Positions 1-9,117 of a DNA stretch of 64,000 nucleotides are shown piece by piece. The stretch's first letter is position 1; each line of letters starts with the position of its first letter. Location of the stretch: assembly GCF_001467695.1 (NCBI RefSeq), contig NZ_LNYE01000009.1, positions 45,025-109,024 of the forward strand, written 5' to 3'. Made by a program: the position numbers and the translations under genes. The notes under the pieces are model-generated. The model was given only the letters and a program-made list of their open reading frames with translations. It had not been told where the DNA came from and searched no databases. The stretch is from Legionella gratiana (lineage in GTDB: Bacteria; Pseudomonadota; Gammaproteobacteria; Legionellales; Legionellaceae).

Positions 1-1616
1 AATTTTCGGTAGTGAAGCAAGAGCAAGCAGAGCAAATCAAAGAATTTTTGATTAACGAAGCCAAAGGTTCTTTACTGGTTACACATATTGAGAAAAAACA
101 ACGTAAACGAAAACCTTCCCCACCTTTTATTACGTCTACTTTGCAACAAGAAGCTGCACGAAAATTAGGTTTTACCGCCAGAAAGACAATGATGGTTGCT
201 CAGCAGTTATATGAAGGAATAGATATAGGAACAGGAACTGTTGGTCTTATCAGTTATATGCGTACTGACTCAGTAAGTTTGTCGATAGAAGCCGTAGATG
301 AAATTCGCCAGTTTATTACAGGGCGTTTTGGTGCAGACAACTGTCCAACGAGTCCAAGGATTTATAAAACTAAATCTAAAAATGCTCAAGAAGCTCATGA
401 AGCTATTAGACCTACATCAATTAAACGTACACCAGAAATGGTGCAATCATGTCTGACTGCAGATCAATATAAGCTTTATAATTTGATTTGGAAACGTACA
501 ATAGCATGCCAAATGGCCGATGCTGTATTAGATACAGTTGCTGTAGATTTAAGTTGTGGTGAAGGTACTCTTTTTCGTGCTAATGGTTCTACAGTCATAT
601 TTTCTGGATTCCTTTCAGTGTATGAAGAAGGTCGTGATGATACTAAAGAAGATGAGAATGACGGTTCTTTGTTACCAGCGCTAGCCGTGGGGGAAAAAGT
701 AAAAGTACAGGATATATTAGCCAATCAACATTTTACTGAACCACCACCACGATATTCTGAAGCAACTTTGGTTAAAGCATTGGAGGAGTATGATATAGGT
801 CGTCCTTCAACTTACGCGACTATTATCCATACCTTACAACAACGAGAATATGTCGTTGTTGATAAAAAGCGCTTCTTTCCAACTGATGTAGGTCGCATAG
901 TCAATCGTTTCTTGACTGGCTATTTTACACGTTATGTTGACTATAAGTTTACTGCAGAGCTCGAAGATACGCTTGATGCAGTGTCTCGTGGCGAAAAAGA
1001 ATGGATACCTGTTTTAGAGGAGTTCTGGCGGCCATTTGTACAACAAATCCAAACTACAGATGAGCAGGTACAACGTAAAGATGTGACCTCAGAGGTTTTG
1101 GATGAAAAATGCCCCAAATGCGATAAGCCCCTATCCATTAGATTAGGCAAACGTGGACGATTTATTGGATGTACTGGATATCCTGAATGCGATTATACTC
1201 AAGATATTTCAGGTCAGGAAAATGAAAAAAAAGAACCTGAAGTAATTGAGGGAAGAGTGTGTCCTGAATGTTCTAGTCCTTTGCATATAAAAGCCGGACG
1301 TTATGGTCGTTTTATTGGCTGCAGTAATTATCCTCAATGTAAGCACATGGAGCCCATAGAAAAACCAGCTGATACTGGTGTTGATTGTCCTAAATGCCAC
1401 CAAGCAAAAATACTACAACGCAAATCAAGAAAAGGAAAAATTTTTTACTCATGCGGTAATTATCCAAAGTGTGATTATGCTTTATGGAATGAGCCGATTA
1501 ATCAACCCTGTCCAAAATGCAGTTGGCCTATTTTGACGGTTAAGGAAAGCAAGAAATTTGGTCGTCAAATTTTATGTCCACAAGAAGGATGTGGTTACTC
1601 TGCAAAGGAAGAGTAA
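1..1616 (+). CDS. topA: DNA topoisomerase I, C-terminal part (5' end outside window)
   Basis: Type IA topoisomerase that relaxes negative supercoils by cutting one strand through a 5'-phosphotyrosine. The reading frame is open to the window edge, so the Toprim domain and the start lie upstream; the GTG at 12 is internal. About 537 residues are visible of a family size near 800-870. The catalytic tyrosine is in ISYMRTDS, about residue 82 counted from that GTG. Domains II-IV follow. The C-terminus carries four topoisomerase zinc ribbons with CPKC, CPEC, CPKC and CPKC entries, each closed by a Gly-rich loop and a second Cys pair. The 12-535 kb neighbours give no operon partner downstream. Identity is secure. 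Confidence 0.97.
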   Translation, partial: FSVVKQEQAEQIKEFLINEAKGSLLVTHIEKKQRKRKPSPPFITSTLQQEAARKLGFTARKTMMVAQQLYEGIDIGTGTVGLISYMRTDSVSLSIEAVDEIRQFITGRFGADNCPTSPRIYKTKSKNAQEAHEAIRPTSIKRTPEMVQSCLTADQYKLYNLIWKRTIACQMADAVLDTVAVDLSCGEGTLFRANGSTVIFSGFLSVYEEGRDDTKEDENDGSLLPALAVGEKVKVQDILANQHFTEPPPRYSEATLVKALEEYDIGRPSTYATIIHTLQQREYVVVDKKRFFPTDVGRIVNRFLTGYFTRYVDYKFTAELEDTLDAVSRGEKEWIPVLEEFWRPFVQQIQTTDEQVQRKDVTSEVLDEKCPKCDKPLSIRLGKRGRFIGCTGYPECDYTQDISGQENEKKEPEVIEGRVCPECSSPLHIKAGRYGRFIGCSNYPQCKHMEPIEKPADTGVDCPKCHQAKILQRKSRKGKIFYSCGNYPKCDYALWNEPINQPCPKCSWPILTVKESKKFGRQILCPQEGCGYSAKEE

Positions 1617-1682
1617 ATCTAAAATGAGTGCTCATGTAATGGCACGCTACAGAGTTGTTAGACCTGAATTTGAAGCTATTTT

Positions 1683-1710
1683 CCCAGCCTGCTTGCTTGA
1701 GGCTGGGTTT
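1683..1710 (+). terminator. Hairpin after topA, probable terminator
   Basis: Perfect 8-bp stem CCCAGCCT / AGGCTGGG with a 9-nt loop, followed by only three T on the plus strand. It lies between the topA stop and the convergent small lipoprotein gene, so it may stop both. The short T tract makes it a weak intrinsic terminator. Confidence 0.55.
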
Positions 1711-1720
1711 GGATAATAAT

Positions 1721-1882
1721 TTAATACCAATCAATAGTAGTTGCTGTTACATCTACACCGGGATAAGTATAAACCGCTACAGGTTGAACGGAAGGCATAA
1801 CTTGCCGGTATTCGACAACATCGGTTGAGTTATAGCATCCAGACATCAAGACAGCACTAATTATTAGGATAATCCATTTCAT
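1721..1882 (-). CDS. Small predicted lipoprotein, 53 aa
   Basis: Short ORF with a strong ribosome binding site (AAAGGAGAG) just before its ATG. The product begins MKWIILIISAVLMSGC: a lysine, a hydrophobic stretch, and a lipobox LMSGC that puts the lipidated cysteine at residue 16. The mature part is only about 38 residues, rich in Val, Thr and Tyr, and ends TTIDWY. It is convergent with topA and shares the hairpin at 1683. Function is unknown; the signal peptide II pattern and the Shine-Dalgarno make it likely to be real. A short palindrome, CCATTAATGG, lies upstream at about 1932-1941 and could be an operator. Confidence 0.7.
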   Translation of the reverse strand: MKWIILIISAVLMSGCYNSTDVVEYRQVMPSVQPVAVYTYPGVDVTATTIDWY

Positions 1883-2089
1883 TATAACTCTCCTTTATTG
1901 GATACCTATAAGAATTGTATATTATTTGACCATTAATGGCCAGTTTATGGTACTCGTATCAATATTCAGAGAGCTTTGAGTCAACAAATTAGATAATGTG
2001 TTCCATTTACAAAACTCATTCTTCCTGTTCATTTTGAATCGGTATATACTCATCATCTTCTTAGAAAATAACTCAAACAGGATGTAGCG

Positions 2090-4327
2090 ATGTTAGACAG
2101 GGCTATTGTGGTTGATGAGCAGTTTTGTAATCGGGTACGGCAAGCAGATTTTCCAAAATTAAACAGTACGATGACTCCGGAAATGGCGGAATTGGACAAG
2201 AAAACTGCTATCGATCTCTTTGATTCGCAAATCAAATCACGTCTTCTTGATTTGATTGCTAGGCAGCTAAAGGAAAAAGGCTTGTCCTTTTATACTATCG
2301 GTAGTAGTGGGCATGAAGGCAATGCAGTATGGGGACAGGTTTTTCGCCCCGATGATATGGCCTTTTTGCATTACCGAAGTGGTGCATTTTATTTACAGCG
2401 CGCTAAGAAATTACAAGGAGTAGACGGTGTTAGAGACATTTTGATGTCCTTAGTTGCTGCAGCGACTGATCCTATTTCGGGTGGACGTCATAAAGTTTTT
2501 GGTAGCGTTCCTTTAAATATTCCACCACAAACATCGACTATTGCTTCTCATCTGCCAAAAGCTTTGGGCGCTGCTTTATCTATTGCTCGAGCAAAAGAAT
2601 TAAAAATTCATGGTACATTAAATCCTGACTCGGTTATCCTTTGTTCCTTTGGAGATGCATCAACCAATCATGCTTCGGCACAAACTACCTTGAATGCTTG
2701 CTCTTGGATTGCACAGCAAAATTATCCTTTACCCATAGTTTTTATTTGCGAAGATAATGGAATAGGAATTTCTGTTCCTACTCCTCGTGAGTGGATAGAG
2801 CATTCTATTAGTGCGCGTCCTGGATTGCATTATCTGGCTTGTGATGGATTAAATATCGCTGATGCTTATGCTGTAGCTCAAGAGGCTGAGTATTTAGCAC
2901 GAGTAAAAAAGCAACCTGTTTTCTTGCATATGCGTTGTGTGCGTTTATTAGGACATGCAGGTTCTGACATTGAATCGCAATATTGTACTCAAGAAGAAAT
3001 TGAAGCCAGAGAAGCCCAGGATCCTTTACTTCATACTGCAGGGCTTCTTTATCATGAAGGTTGGATGAGTATTCAAGATATACTCAGCCTTTATCAAAAT
3101 AATAAAGATCTCATCGAAGCCAAAGCTGTAGAAGCGATTAGGCAACCTAAACTTTCCAGTGCAGATGAAATAATGTCTTCATTGATTCCTACTGTACCCA
3201 AAAAGCAGTCTTTTCCCCTCCCAAACGAAGCACAGCGTACGGTTGTTTTTGCCAACGCATTGTCGCAATTAACTCAAAAACGTAATTTATGCCAACAGAT
3301 TAATTTTGCTTTAACTGATTTAATGCTGCAATATCCTAATATGTTGGTATTTGGCGAAGATGTGGGTAAGAAAGGTGGAGTTTATCGAGTGACTGCAGAT
3401 TTGCAAGCACGATTTGGGCAACGTAGAGTGTTTGATACACTTTTGGATGAGACAACTATTTTAGGCACTGCCATTGGTTTAGCTCATAATGGATTTATTC
3501 CTGTTCCAGAAATCCAATTTTTAGCTTATTTACATAATGCAGAAGATCAGTTGCGTGGTGAAGCATCTACTTTATCCTTTTTTTCCGGTGGCCAATATCA
3601 AAATCCTATGGTTGTGCGCATTGCTTCATTGGCTTATCAAAAAGGCTTTGGCGGCCATTTTCATAACGATAATTCTATTGCGGTATTACGTGATTTACCA
3701 GGCGTAATTGTAGCTTGTCCATCCAATGGTCCAGATGCTGCAAAAATGTTGCGTACTTGCATGCGTTTGGCTTATGAGCAAGGACGAGTGATCGTGTTTT
3801 TAGAACCAATTGCTTTGTATATGACTAAAGATTTACATGCGCCTGGCGATAATGGTTGGTTATTCCACTATCCTGCTCCTGATGTTGAGATTCCATTGGG
3901 GGAAGTGGGTATTTATGGTGAAGGAGCAACAGTCATTTTGACTTATGCTAATGGTTATTATTTGTCACGACAAGCAGCGCAAGTATTGCAGGAAGAACAT
4001 AAAATTTCTGTGAAAATTGTGGATTTACGTTGGCTTAGTCCCTTACCCACTGATGCAATTCTAAAAGAAATAGCCAAAGCAAAACAAGTGTTAATTGTAG
4101 ATGAAGGTAGAAGAAGTGGTTCTGTGAGCGAAGGATTGATGTCTTTGCTCTTGGAAGAAGCTTCATCCAGCTTAAAAATCAAACGAATTACTGGTAAAGA
4201 TTGCTTTATTCCTCTGGGTAATGCATGGCAGTATTTATTACCTAGTAAAGAAAGTATTATTGAAGCCGTAATTGCGTTAGAGTCAGATAAAAGGGAGAAA
4301 GAGAGTGGACGACTTGTTGTTTCTTGA
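2090..4327 (+). CDS. Fused E1 alpha-beta component of a 2-oxoacid dehydrogenase (thiamine diphosphate enzyme)
   Basis: Decarboxylates a 2-oxoacid and hands the acyl group to a lipoyl E2. Residues about 50-375 are an E1-alpha domain with HYRSGAF and the ThDP/Mg motif GDAS followed by EDNGIGISVPT. Residues about 395-735 are an E1-beta domain (FGEDVGKKGGVYRVT, LDETTILGTAIG, and the C-terminal transketolase domain with IVDEGRRSGS). Alpha and beta are separate genes in most branched-chain and pyruvate E1s; fused versions occur in some bacteria. No E2 or E3 gene is adjacent, so it must use one encoded elsewhere. It overlaps the next gene, an acyl-CoA dehydrogenase, by 23 bases. The substrate is not readable from sequence; the neighbour suggests 2-oxoadipate or a branched-chain acid. 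Confidence 0.9.
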   Translation: MLDRAIVVDEQFCNRVRQADFPKLNSTMTPEMAELDKKTAIDLFDSQIKSRLLDLIARQLKEKGLSFYTIGSSGHEGNAVWGQVFRPDDMAFLHYRSGAFYLQRAKKLQGVDGVRDILMSLVAAATDPISGGRHKVFGSVPLNIPPQTSTIASHLPKALGAALSIARAKELKIHGTLNPDSVILCSFGDASTNHASAQTTLNACSWIAQQNYPLPIVFICEDNGIGISVPTPREWIEHSISARPGLHYLACDGLNIADAYAVAQEAEYLARVKKQPVFLHMRCVRLLGHAGSDIESQYCTQEEIEAREAQDPLLHTAGLLYHEGWMSIQDILSLYQNNKDLIEAKAVEAIRQPKLSSADEIMSSLIPTVPKKQSFPLPNEAQRTVVFANALSQLTQKRNLCQQINFALTDLMLQYPNMLVFGEDVGKKGGVYRVTADLQARFGQRRVFDTLLDETTILGTAIGLAHNGFIPVPEIQFLAYLHNAEDQLRGEASTLSFFSGGQYQNPMVVRIASLAYQKGFGGHFHNDNSIAVLRDLPGVIVACPSNGPDAAKMLRTCMRLAYEQGRVIVFLEPIALYMTKDLHAPGDNGWLFHYPAPDVEIPLGEVGIYGEGATVILTYANGYYLSRQAAQVLQEEHKISVKIVDLRWLSPLPTDAILKEIAKAKQVLIVDEGRRSGSVSEGLMSLLLEEASSSLKIKRITGKDCFIPLGNAWQYLLPSKESIIEAVIALESDKREKESGRLVVS

Positions 4328-5462
4328 TGAACAATTGAATGACGATGAACGCATGATACGAGATAGTGTAGCGCGTTTTGTCAGCAATGATGTAATGCCT
4401 TTAATGGTTGAATCCTTTGAGCATGCTCAATTTCCACGTGAGCTGATTCGAAAGTCTGCCGAATTGGGTTTATTAGGTTTGACTTTACCTGCAGAGTATG
4501 GCGGGGCAGAAGCATCTTATGTTGCTTATGGTTTAGTGTGCCAAGAATTAGAAAAAGGGGATAGTGGCTTACGCAGTTTTGTTTCGGTACAAAGTTCTTT
4601 ATGTATGTTTCCTATTTTTCGTTACGGTAGTGAAGAGCAAAAAGTACGTTTTTTACCAGGAATGGCTACCGGCGAGATTATTGGATGCTTTGGTTTGACT
4701 GAACCTGATTTTGGTTCTGATCCATCAGGCATGAGAACAACGGCGAAAAAAGTCGATGGAGGTTGGTGTTTGAATGGTGCCAAAATGTGGATAACCAATG
4801 CACCGATTGCTGATATTGCTATTGTTTGGGCAAAAACGGATGAAGGCATACGTGGTTTTATCGTGGATACTAAATCTCAAGGTTTGAGTCGTCCTGAAAT
4901 TAAATTAAAGATGTCGTTACGCGCTTCTATAACTGGAGAGTTAGTATTCGACGATGTTTTTGTGCCTGATGAAAATTATCTTCCCGGTAGTGATAAAGGT
5001 TTAGGTGCCCCCTTAAGTTGCTTAAGTCAGGCACGATATGGGATTGCTTGGGGAGCCATGGGAGCGGCTATAGCTTGTTTTGATATTACTCGAGATTATC
5101 TACTGGAGCGCAAACAATTTAATAAACCGTTAGCTTCCTTTCAGCTTATTCAAAAAGATTTGGCTGATATGTATACTGAAATTATTAAAGCACAGTGTCT
5201 TAATATACAAGTGGGGCGAATAAAAGATCATCACCGTGAAAATCCTGTAATGATTTCCCTTGCTAAAGGCAATGCTTGTCGTGAGGCATTAAACATTGCA
5301 CGAAAATGCAGGAATCTATTAGGAGCAAATGGAATTAGCCTTGAATATCATGTAATTCGCCATATGCTTAATTTGGAATCAGTCTTTACATATGAGGGGA
5401 CAGACAACGTTCATACCCTGGTATTAGGAAAACATATTACAGGAATTAATGCTTTTGCTTAG
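4305..5462 (+). CDS. Acyl-CoA dehydrogenase, glutaryl-CoA dehydrogenase-like
   Basis: FAD enzyme of 385 aa. The best match by eye is glutaryl-CoA dehydrogenase, which oxidises and decarboxylates glutaryl-CoA to crotonyl-CoA. Family marks are GLRSFVSVQSSL near residue 90 (substrate-arginine region), CFGLTEPDFGSDPSGM (FAD-binding loop), and YEGTDNVHTLVLGKHITG near the C-terminus with the catalytic glutamate in YEGT. The start is a GTG inside the end of the E1 gene, giving a 23-base overlap and implying translational coupling. E1 followed by GCDH would convert 2-oxoadipate to glutaryl-CoA to crotonyl-CoA, the tail of lysine/tryptophan breakdown; that coupling is inference. It could also act on another short acyl-CoA. 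Confidence 0.88.
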   Translation: MDDLLFLDEQLNDDERMIRDSVARFVSNDVMPLMVESFEHAQFPRELIRKSAELGLLGLTLPAEYGGAEASYVAYGLVCQELEKGDSGLRSFVSVQSSLCMFPIFRYGSEEQKVRFLPGMATGEIIGCFGLTEPDFGSDPSGMRTTAKKVDGGWCLNGAKMWITNAPIADIAIVWAKTDEGIRGFIVDTKSQGLSRPEIKLKMSLRASITGELVFDDVFVPDENYLPGSDKGLGAPLSCLSQARYGIAWGAMGAAIACFDITRDYLLERKQFNKPLASFQLIQKDLADMYTEIIKAQCLNIQVGRIKDHHRENPVMISLAKGNACREALNIARKCRNLLGANGISLEYHVIRHMLNLESVFTYEGTDNVHTLVLGKHITGINAFA

Positions 5463-5533
5463 CTCAAGCAGAAATACAGTTAAGCATTATCAATAGTACT
5501 TGCTCATGAGGAAGGCTTAAGTCTACTCTACAC

Positions 5534-5597
5534 TAATTAACGTGAGTTCGACATAAAAGGCATAAAAATGCTGTTTATGTCGAACTCACGTTAATTA
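5534..5597. repeat. Dispersed palindromic repeat, copy A (complete)
   Basis: Two 30-base arms pair around AAAA; the outer 24 positions match without error and three mismatches lie near the loop. The arm core reads CGTGAGTTCGACATAAA. Related copies lie near 26516, 31025, 44360 and 63738. This one is intergenic, between the glutaryl-CoA dehydrogenase and a secreted-protein gene. The rest of the 5463-5823 gap shows no ORF I trust. Confidence 0.9.
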
Positions 5598-5823
5598 AGT
5601 TAGAGAGGTTGTCATATCTTCGCAGACAGGAATCTGTTTACAAAGATGGCATGATGCTGCAAAAAAATGGACTCCTACTGCATAGGAATAGCTACTGTTC
5701 TCTTAACTAGTGAGCTACACTCAAGGTGAATGATTTGCGAGTGTTTAGTAATTTAGTAGACTTACTTCATTAGGGATTGTATGAAGTAATGACAGATTTG
5801 TCAGACAACTTACAGGAGTATCT

Positions 5824-6180
5824 ATGTTTAAAATGATTTTAAAAAGAGCTTTAATTTGCAGTTTAATCCTATTTAGCATGAATGCCCAGTCTGGGCAAAG
5901 TAAAGAGTTTTTAGCCAATCAATGTCAGGAATTATCCCGTGTTATTATTTCGACGTCGCAAAAACAAGATAAAAAGCAATGCATTGATAAACTTTATATG
6001 GCATCAATACAAGTAGATACAGCAGCAGTTTTAATTATCGAAGATGAACCTAATGCAGCAAAAGAAATATTGAATAATGCGGTTGCTGATTTACAGTATG
6101 CTGAGTTACTCAGCTGTAAGCAATACATACAAATTGCACATTCAAAGTATGAAGCACAGAAAATTAAGACTTTATTATAG
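5824..6180 (+). CDS. Small secreted protein of unknown function, 118 aa
   Basis: ATG preceded by ACAGGAG. The N-terminus (MFKMILKRALICSLILFSMN...) is a typical Sec signal peptide with likely cleavage near residues 22-25. The mature part is about 95 residues, helical in character, with three cysteines (ANQCQEL, KQCIDK, LLSCKQ) that could form a disulfide in the periplasm. Predicted helices and several Ala/Asp/Glu stretches suggest a small helical bundle. It is not recognised. It sits directly before a broken outer-membrane-protein fragment read in another frame, so it may originally have been a separate gene. Export is well supported; role is unknown. Confidence 0.7.
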   Translation: MFKMILKRALICSLILFSMNAQSGQSKEFLANQCQELSRVIISTSQKQDKKQCIDKLYMASIQVDTAAVLIIEDEPNAAKEILNNAVADLQYAELLSCKQYIQIAHSKYEAQKIKTLL

Positions 6181-6620
6181 CGACGAAAAACTTATTTTAT
6201 CTGGAAGTATTTTATTTCCTAATGCGACTATTCCTATAGATTTCGATCCAGATCGAGTCAGTGATGCCTATTTAACTTACAGAGTAGATAAAGTAGATGC
6301 CAAAGCGGGAAGGAAATCTAGTGATACTTCGGGAGTATTCACAATGCATCCTTCTTTAGGGGTAAGATATGCGCAAATAAAGCATAATTTATCTTTTGCC
6401 GCTCCGGGAGAATTGAGCAGTAAATTTAGTGGATCTGGACCACTTATTAGTTTGGATGGTCACTATAATTTATGAATATCAAATTAATGAATATTTTAGT
6501 TCAATGGATACAATTAGAGGATTTGCTGGAATAGGTGGTTTAGGACCTCAAAGAATTGCCGGAAATGAAATAAATAATTTCTCTTTTCAGGGGCTTTTCT
6601 TAAGTCTAACCTTACATGCT
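6165..6620 (+). pseudogene. Remnant of a Legionella major-outer-membrane-protein family gene
   Basis: In a different frame from the preceding gene, the stretch to 6475 translates to beta-barrel-like sequence: FTMHPSLGVRYAQIKHNLSF and then SKFSGSGPLISLDGHYNL. Alternating residues and the GVRYA...SKF.G.GP..SLD pattern resemble the C-terminal half of Legionella MOMP-family porins. It has no start codon, signal peptide or N-terminal half of its own. After the stop at 6475 another frame goes on with short barrel-like text up to about 6620 (IRGFAGIGGLGPQ...), suggesting a further frameshift. I read it as a decayed 3' end. Family assignment is by eye and moderately sure; the broken state is clear. 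Confidence 0.45.
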
Positions 6621-6921
6621 TAAAGTATTTAGCTTGAGTGAAATATATTTTTACTTAGGAGCTGATTAGTCTTAGCTGGAGAGCAAAATCAAGATCTTTC
6701 TATGGTTCGAATAAATATTAGTGACCTATGGAAAGAATGCATTCCTTGATTGCAGCTCAAAAAGAAGATTAAAGGGCTGGATACCCATATATCCAACTTG
6801 ATTTTTATATTTGCTTTTGAAGAAGTTCGTTCAATGCCAAAATGAATCAATCGCAGATTTCTAGAATAAATATTCTTACACTTGTTATTTCGTTCAGACT
6901 TCGCTATCATTTGCCAGCAGT

Positions 6922-6998
6922 CGGGGCGTAGCGCAGCCTGGTAGCGTACTAGCATGGGGTGCTAGTGGTCGAAGGTTCAAATCCTTCCGTCCCGACCA
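6922..6998 (+). tRNA. tRNA-Pro (anticodon GGG)
   Basis: A 77-nt cloverleaf. The acceptor arms CGGGGCG / CGTCCCG pair with one G-T. The D arm contains AGCCTGGTAGCG. The anticodon stem CTAGC / GCTAG encloses loop ATGGGGT with GGG at 6956-6958. The T arm is GAAGGTTCAAATCCTTC, and CCA is encoded at 6996-6998. No duplicated 3' end was seen, so there is no sign here of integration at this tRNA. Confidence 0.96.
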
Positions 6999-7287
6999 AA
7001 AAATCCCCTTTAAAATCAATCAGTTACATATCCAATTTTAAATCAATTTTTATATAGAAATATTTTACTGGGTACCTCAGATTTTCCGGCCGGTCCTTAG
7101 CATGTGAGTAATCGAAGGGGCCTCATTGTCGGCCCATTCACCCCGCAGGATATTTTTAGAGGATATTTATGTTAATAACGTATCTGTTCGGTAACATGAA
7201 TTATGAGGCAACGAAAAAACTCTTCGGTAACATTTTTTTATGAAGCATCAGGATACCTAAGCTTGAGCACCATATTTCTTAGTAATT
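6999..7287. other. Intergenic stretch after tRNA-Pro with a GC-rich block
   Basis: No ORF is credible. About 7086-7138 is much richer in G and C than its surroundings (GGCCGGTCCTTAGCATGTG ... CGGCCCATTCACCCCGCAGG), and TTCGGTAACAT occurs twice nearby (about 7188 and 7222). This could be a small RNA, an element end or an alien remnant; nothing decides between them. Confidence 0.3.
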
Positions 7288-7722
7288 TTAAACTACTTCA
7301 ATTTCAACAGGAGCAATGCCTTTTATACCGAGTTTTTTAGCGGCAGCAAAGGATAAATCAATTAGCCTGTTCGATAAAAAAGGACCTCGATCATTAATCC
7401 GAACCACAATCGACCGGCCATTATTCAGGTTTTTGACCCGTACTCGTGTAGCAAGTGGAAGGGTTGGATGAGCAGCTGTCATCGCATACATGTTGTAGCG
7501 CTCTCCGGTCGAGGTTTTTTGATTCCGAGCATGTGACCCATACCAGGAAGCAACTCCTTTTGCTTTGTAGTTTTTGGCTGATTTCATCACATGATATGTT
7601 TTCCCTCTGATCACATAGTGATCCGGACCATTAGATTGCTGATGCGTACAAGCAACCAGTAGCATCGGGAGTAAGCCTGTAATGAGTCGGTTAATGGTCA
7701 ACAAAATCGCATAATAATTCAT
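7288..7722 (-). CDS. rlpA: RlpA-family septal lytic transglycosylase, lipoprotein
   Basis: A double-psi beta-barrel protein that cleaves denuded peptidoglycan at the septum in characterised homologues. The 144-aa product has an N-terminal hydrophobic segment ending LLVAC, a lipobox placing it in the outer membrane. The DPBB core follows: GVASWYGSHARNQKTSTGER, the MTAAHPTLPLATRVRV stretch, and VRINDRGPF with the conserved Arg-Asp-Arg region. It ends soon after the barrel, so the C-terminal SPOR domain of E. coli RlpA is absent; short RlpA forms are common. It stands alone, facing away from the tRNA. Confidence is high for family, lower for exact activity. Confidence 0.88.
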   Translation of the reverse strand: MNYYAILLTINRLITGLLPMLLVACTHQQSNGPDHYVIRGKTYHVMKSAKNYKAKGVASWYGSHARNQKTSTGERYNMYAMTAAHPTLPLATRVRVKNLNNGRSIVVRINDRGPFLSNRLIDLSFAAAKKLGIKGIAPVEIEVV

Positions 7723-7968
7723 AAATTTATCTTCTACTTCCGCAATAGATATTTTACATATAAAGTTTAAATGTTATCGAGATGACCTTTATAAAATAAA
7801 AAAATTAATAGATCACGAGAAACAAAAATACTTTTTTACAAAGAAATCGTCAATGGGCAACACAATTTTTATCATTGCCTTCATCATTCAAGTTAATTCC
7901 AATATCTCAAGAACTTGCTAATATTTGTCAAGCCTATGCAACGAGCTTGTAATAGAAAAAAGCTGCGA

Positions 7969-8568
7969 TTATTTCCACTTTAGAATCAGAGGCGGCTTAT
8001 GAGAGGGAGGTAAGGTAGGTCCTGATGGCCAGCCCAGAATAATTGGAGCCACAGCAGTCATTTTTTTAGGTATTCCCAACTCTTCTTTCCACTCTGGTAA
8101 ATTTAATGCTGGAACTGCGAAACCAACAACACACGAAGCAAGACCATAAGTTAGTGCAGCAAGCATTAAATTTTCAGCAGCTAACCAGCAGTCAGCACTG
8201 ACAAATGTTCCTTTAAAAGTGCTGTATATGACAATTAAAGTACGAGCATTATAAAATACATTGAATTCCTTTTGTTGCACTATTTTCAAAACGTGCTCTT
8301 CTTGTAAGTCCAGACTTTTCTTTTTATTAGACGTTGTTAACAGCTTAGCACTTTCTGAAATACGATCTAATAATGATTTATTCTGAATTACTACAAATCC
8401 TCTAGATTCTTCATGAAGCGCTGAAGGAGCATGTATTGCAGCATCTAAAAGCTTATGAATAATTTCTGAGTCAACTTTTTTGGGTAAAAAACTACGGACA
8501 GCTCTTCGATTATATATTGCATCTATTACATCAATTTTGTAACGATTGATTAATTCTGGGTTTTCCAT
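7969..8568 (-). CDS. Nitroreductase-family flavoprotein
   Basis: FMN enzyme of 199 aa. The N-terminus has the family signature YNRRAVRSFLPKKV. DAAIHAPSA binds FMN phosphate, and the C-terminal region has GLASCVVGFAVPAL and APIILGWPSGPT. A good Shine-Dalgarno (CAGGAGC) precedes the ATG. It lies 66 bases after the hydrogenase protease on the same strand, so it could be the last gene of that operon. Members reduce nitro compounds, quinones or flavins with NAD(P)H; the actual substrate cannot be told. Its place beside an NADP-linked hydrogenase hints at a redox role, which is inference. Confidence 0.85.
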   Translation of the reverse strand: MENPELINRYKIDVIDAIYNRRAVRSFLPKKVDSEIIHKLLDAAIHAPSALHEESRGFVVIQNKSLLDRISESAKLLTTSNKKKSLDLQEEHVLKIVQQKEFNVFYNARTLIVIYSTFKGTFVSADCWLAAENLMLAALTYGLASCVVGFAVPALNLPEWKEELGIPKKMTAVAPIILGWPSGPTLPPSHKPPLILKWK

Positions 8569-8634
8569 GGCCAGCTCCTGCTTTTTTTAGTTCGAAGTGC
8601 CTATCCATAGCTTATTATAGCAGAATCTAGAAGT

Positions 8635-9117
8635 TCATGATTGATATATTAAACTTGAATTGCTTAATTCTTTTTTTAATTGAGCAGCAAGTTTTTCAAC
8701 GGCACTTTGGACGTATGGAGAAAGAGTAGAGTCTAAAACAATAACATCTATTTCAATTCCATAAAATATAATATTGTTGGGTAAGGCATTAAGAGCATTG
8801 GCCAATTGGAGTGCTTGCAAAACCCCTATACCATGAGTTGAGAATTGATTCTCTGGGGCAATGATCTCCTCTTTATTAAATTGATGTATCGTTCCTATCT
8901 CTTTATTTGATTTTATTGCATCAATGAGAAACACTGTATTCGCATTATTTATTAGTTCAATCAGACGAGCCCCCGGTCGATCGTGACTTTCTATTATCAC
9001 GTATGAAGCGATCTCAGAGGGTAGGGCGATTTGCTGCTTTAAGATTTCTATTACTTTCCATCCAGCCTGATCATCTCCAAAAGGAGATCCAATACCTAAA
9101 ACCTTTATCAGCTTCAC
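8635..9117 (-). CDS. NiFe hydrogenase maturation endopeptidase (HyaD/HycI/HybD family)
   Basis: Removes the C-terminal tail of the hydrogenase large subunit after nickel insertion. The sequence shows VLGIGSPFGDDQAGW with the nickel-sensing acidic residue, DAIKSNKEIGTI with the second metal-binding aspartate, and STHGIGVLQALQLANAL with the conserved histidine. I place the start at the GTG at 9117, whose GTGA overlaps the stop of the large-subunit gene. A longer frame from an ATG at 9156 would run back inside that gene and adds residues not typical of the family. As the last maturation gene, it follows its own substrate directly. Confidence 0.9.
   Translation of the reverse strand: MKLIKVLGIGSPFGDDQAGWKVIEILKQQIALPSEIASYVIIESHDRPGARLIELINNANTVFLIDAIKSNKEIGTIHQFNKEEIIAPENQFSTHGIGVLQALQLANALNALPNNIIFYGIEIDVIVLDSTLSPYVQSAVEKLAAQLKKELSNSSLIYQS

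Noticed and set aside
6689..6955. Minus-strand open frame over the tRNA-Pro 5' part
   Set aside because: It runs into the tRNA gene and has no ribosome site or family pattern.
6922..6998. tRNA-Pro as an integration site
   Set aside because: No repeated copy of the tRNA 3' end and no intact integrase near it.
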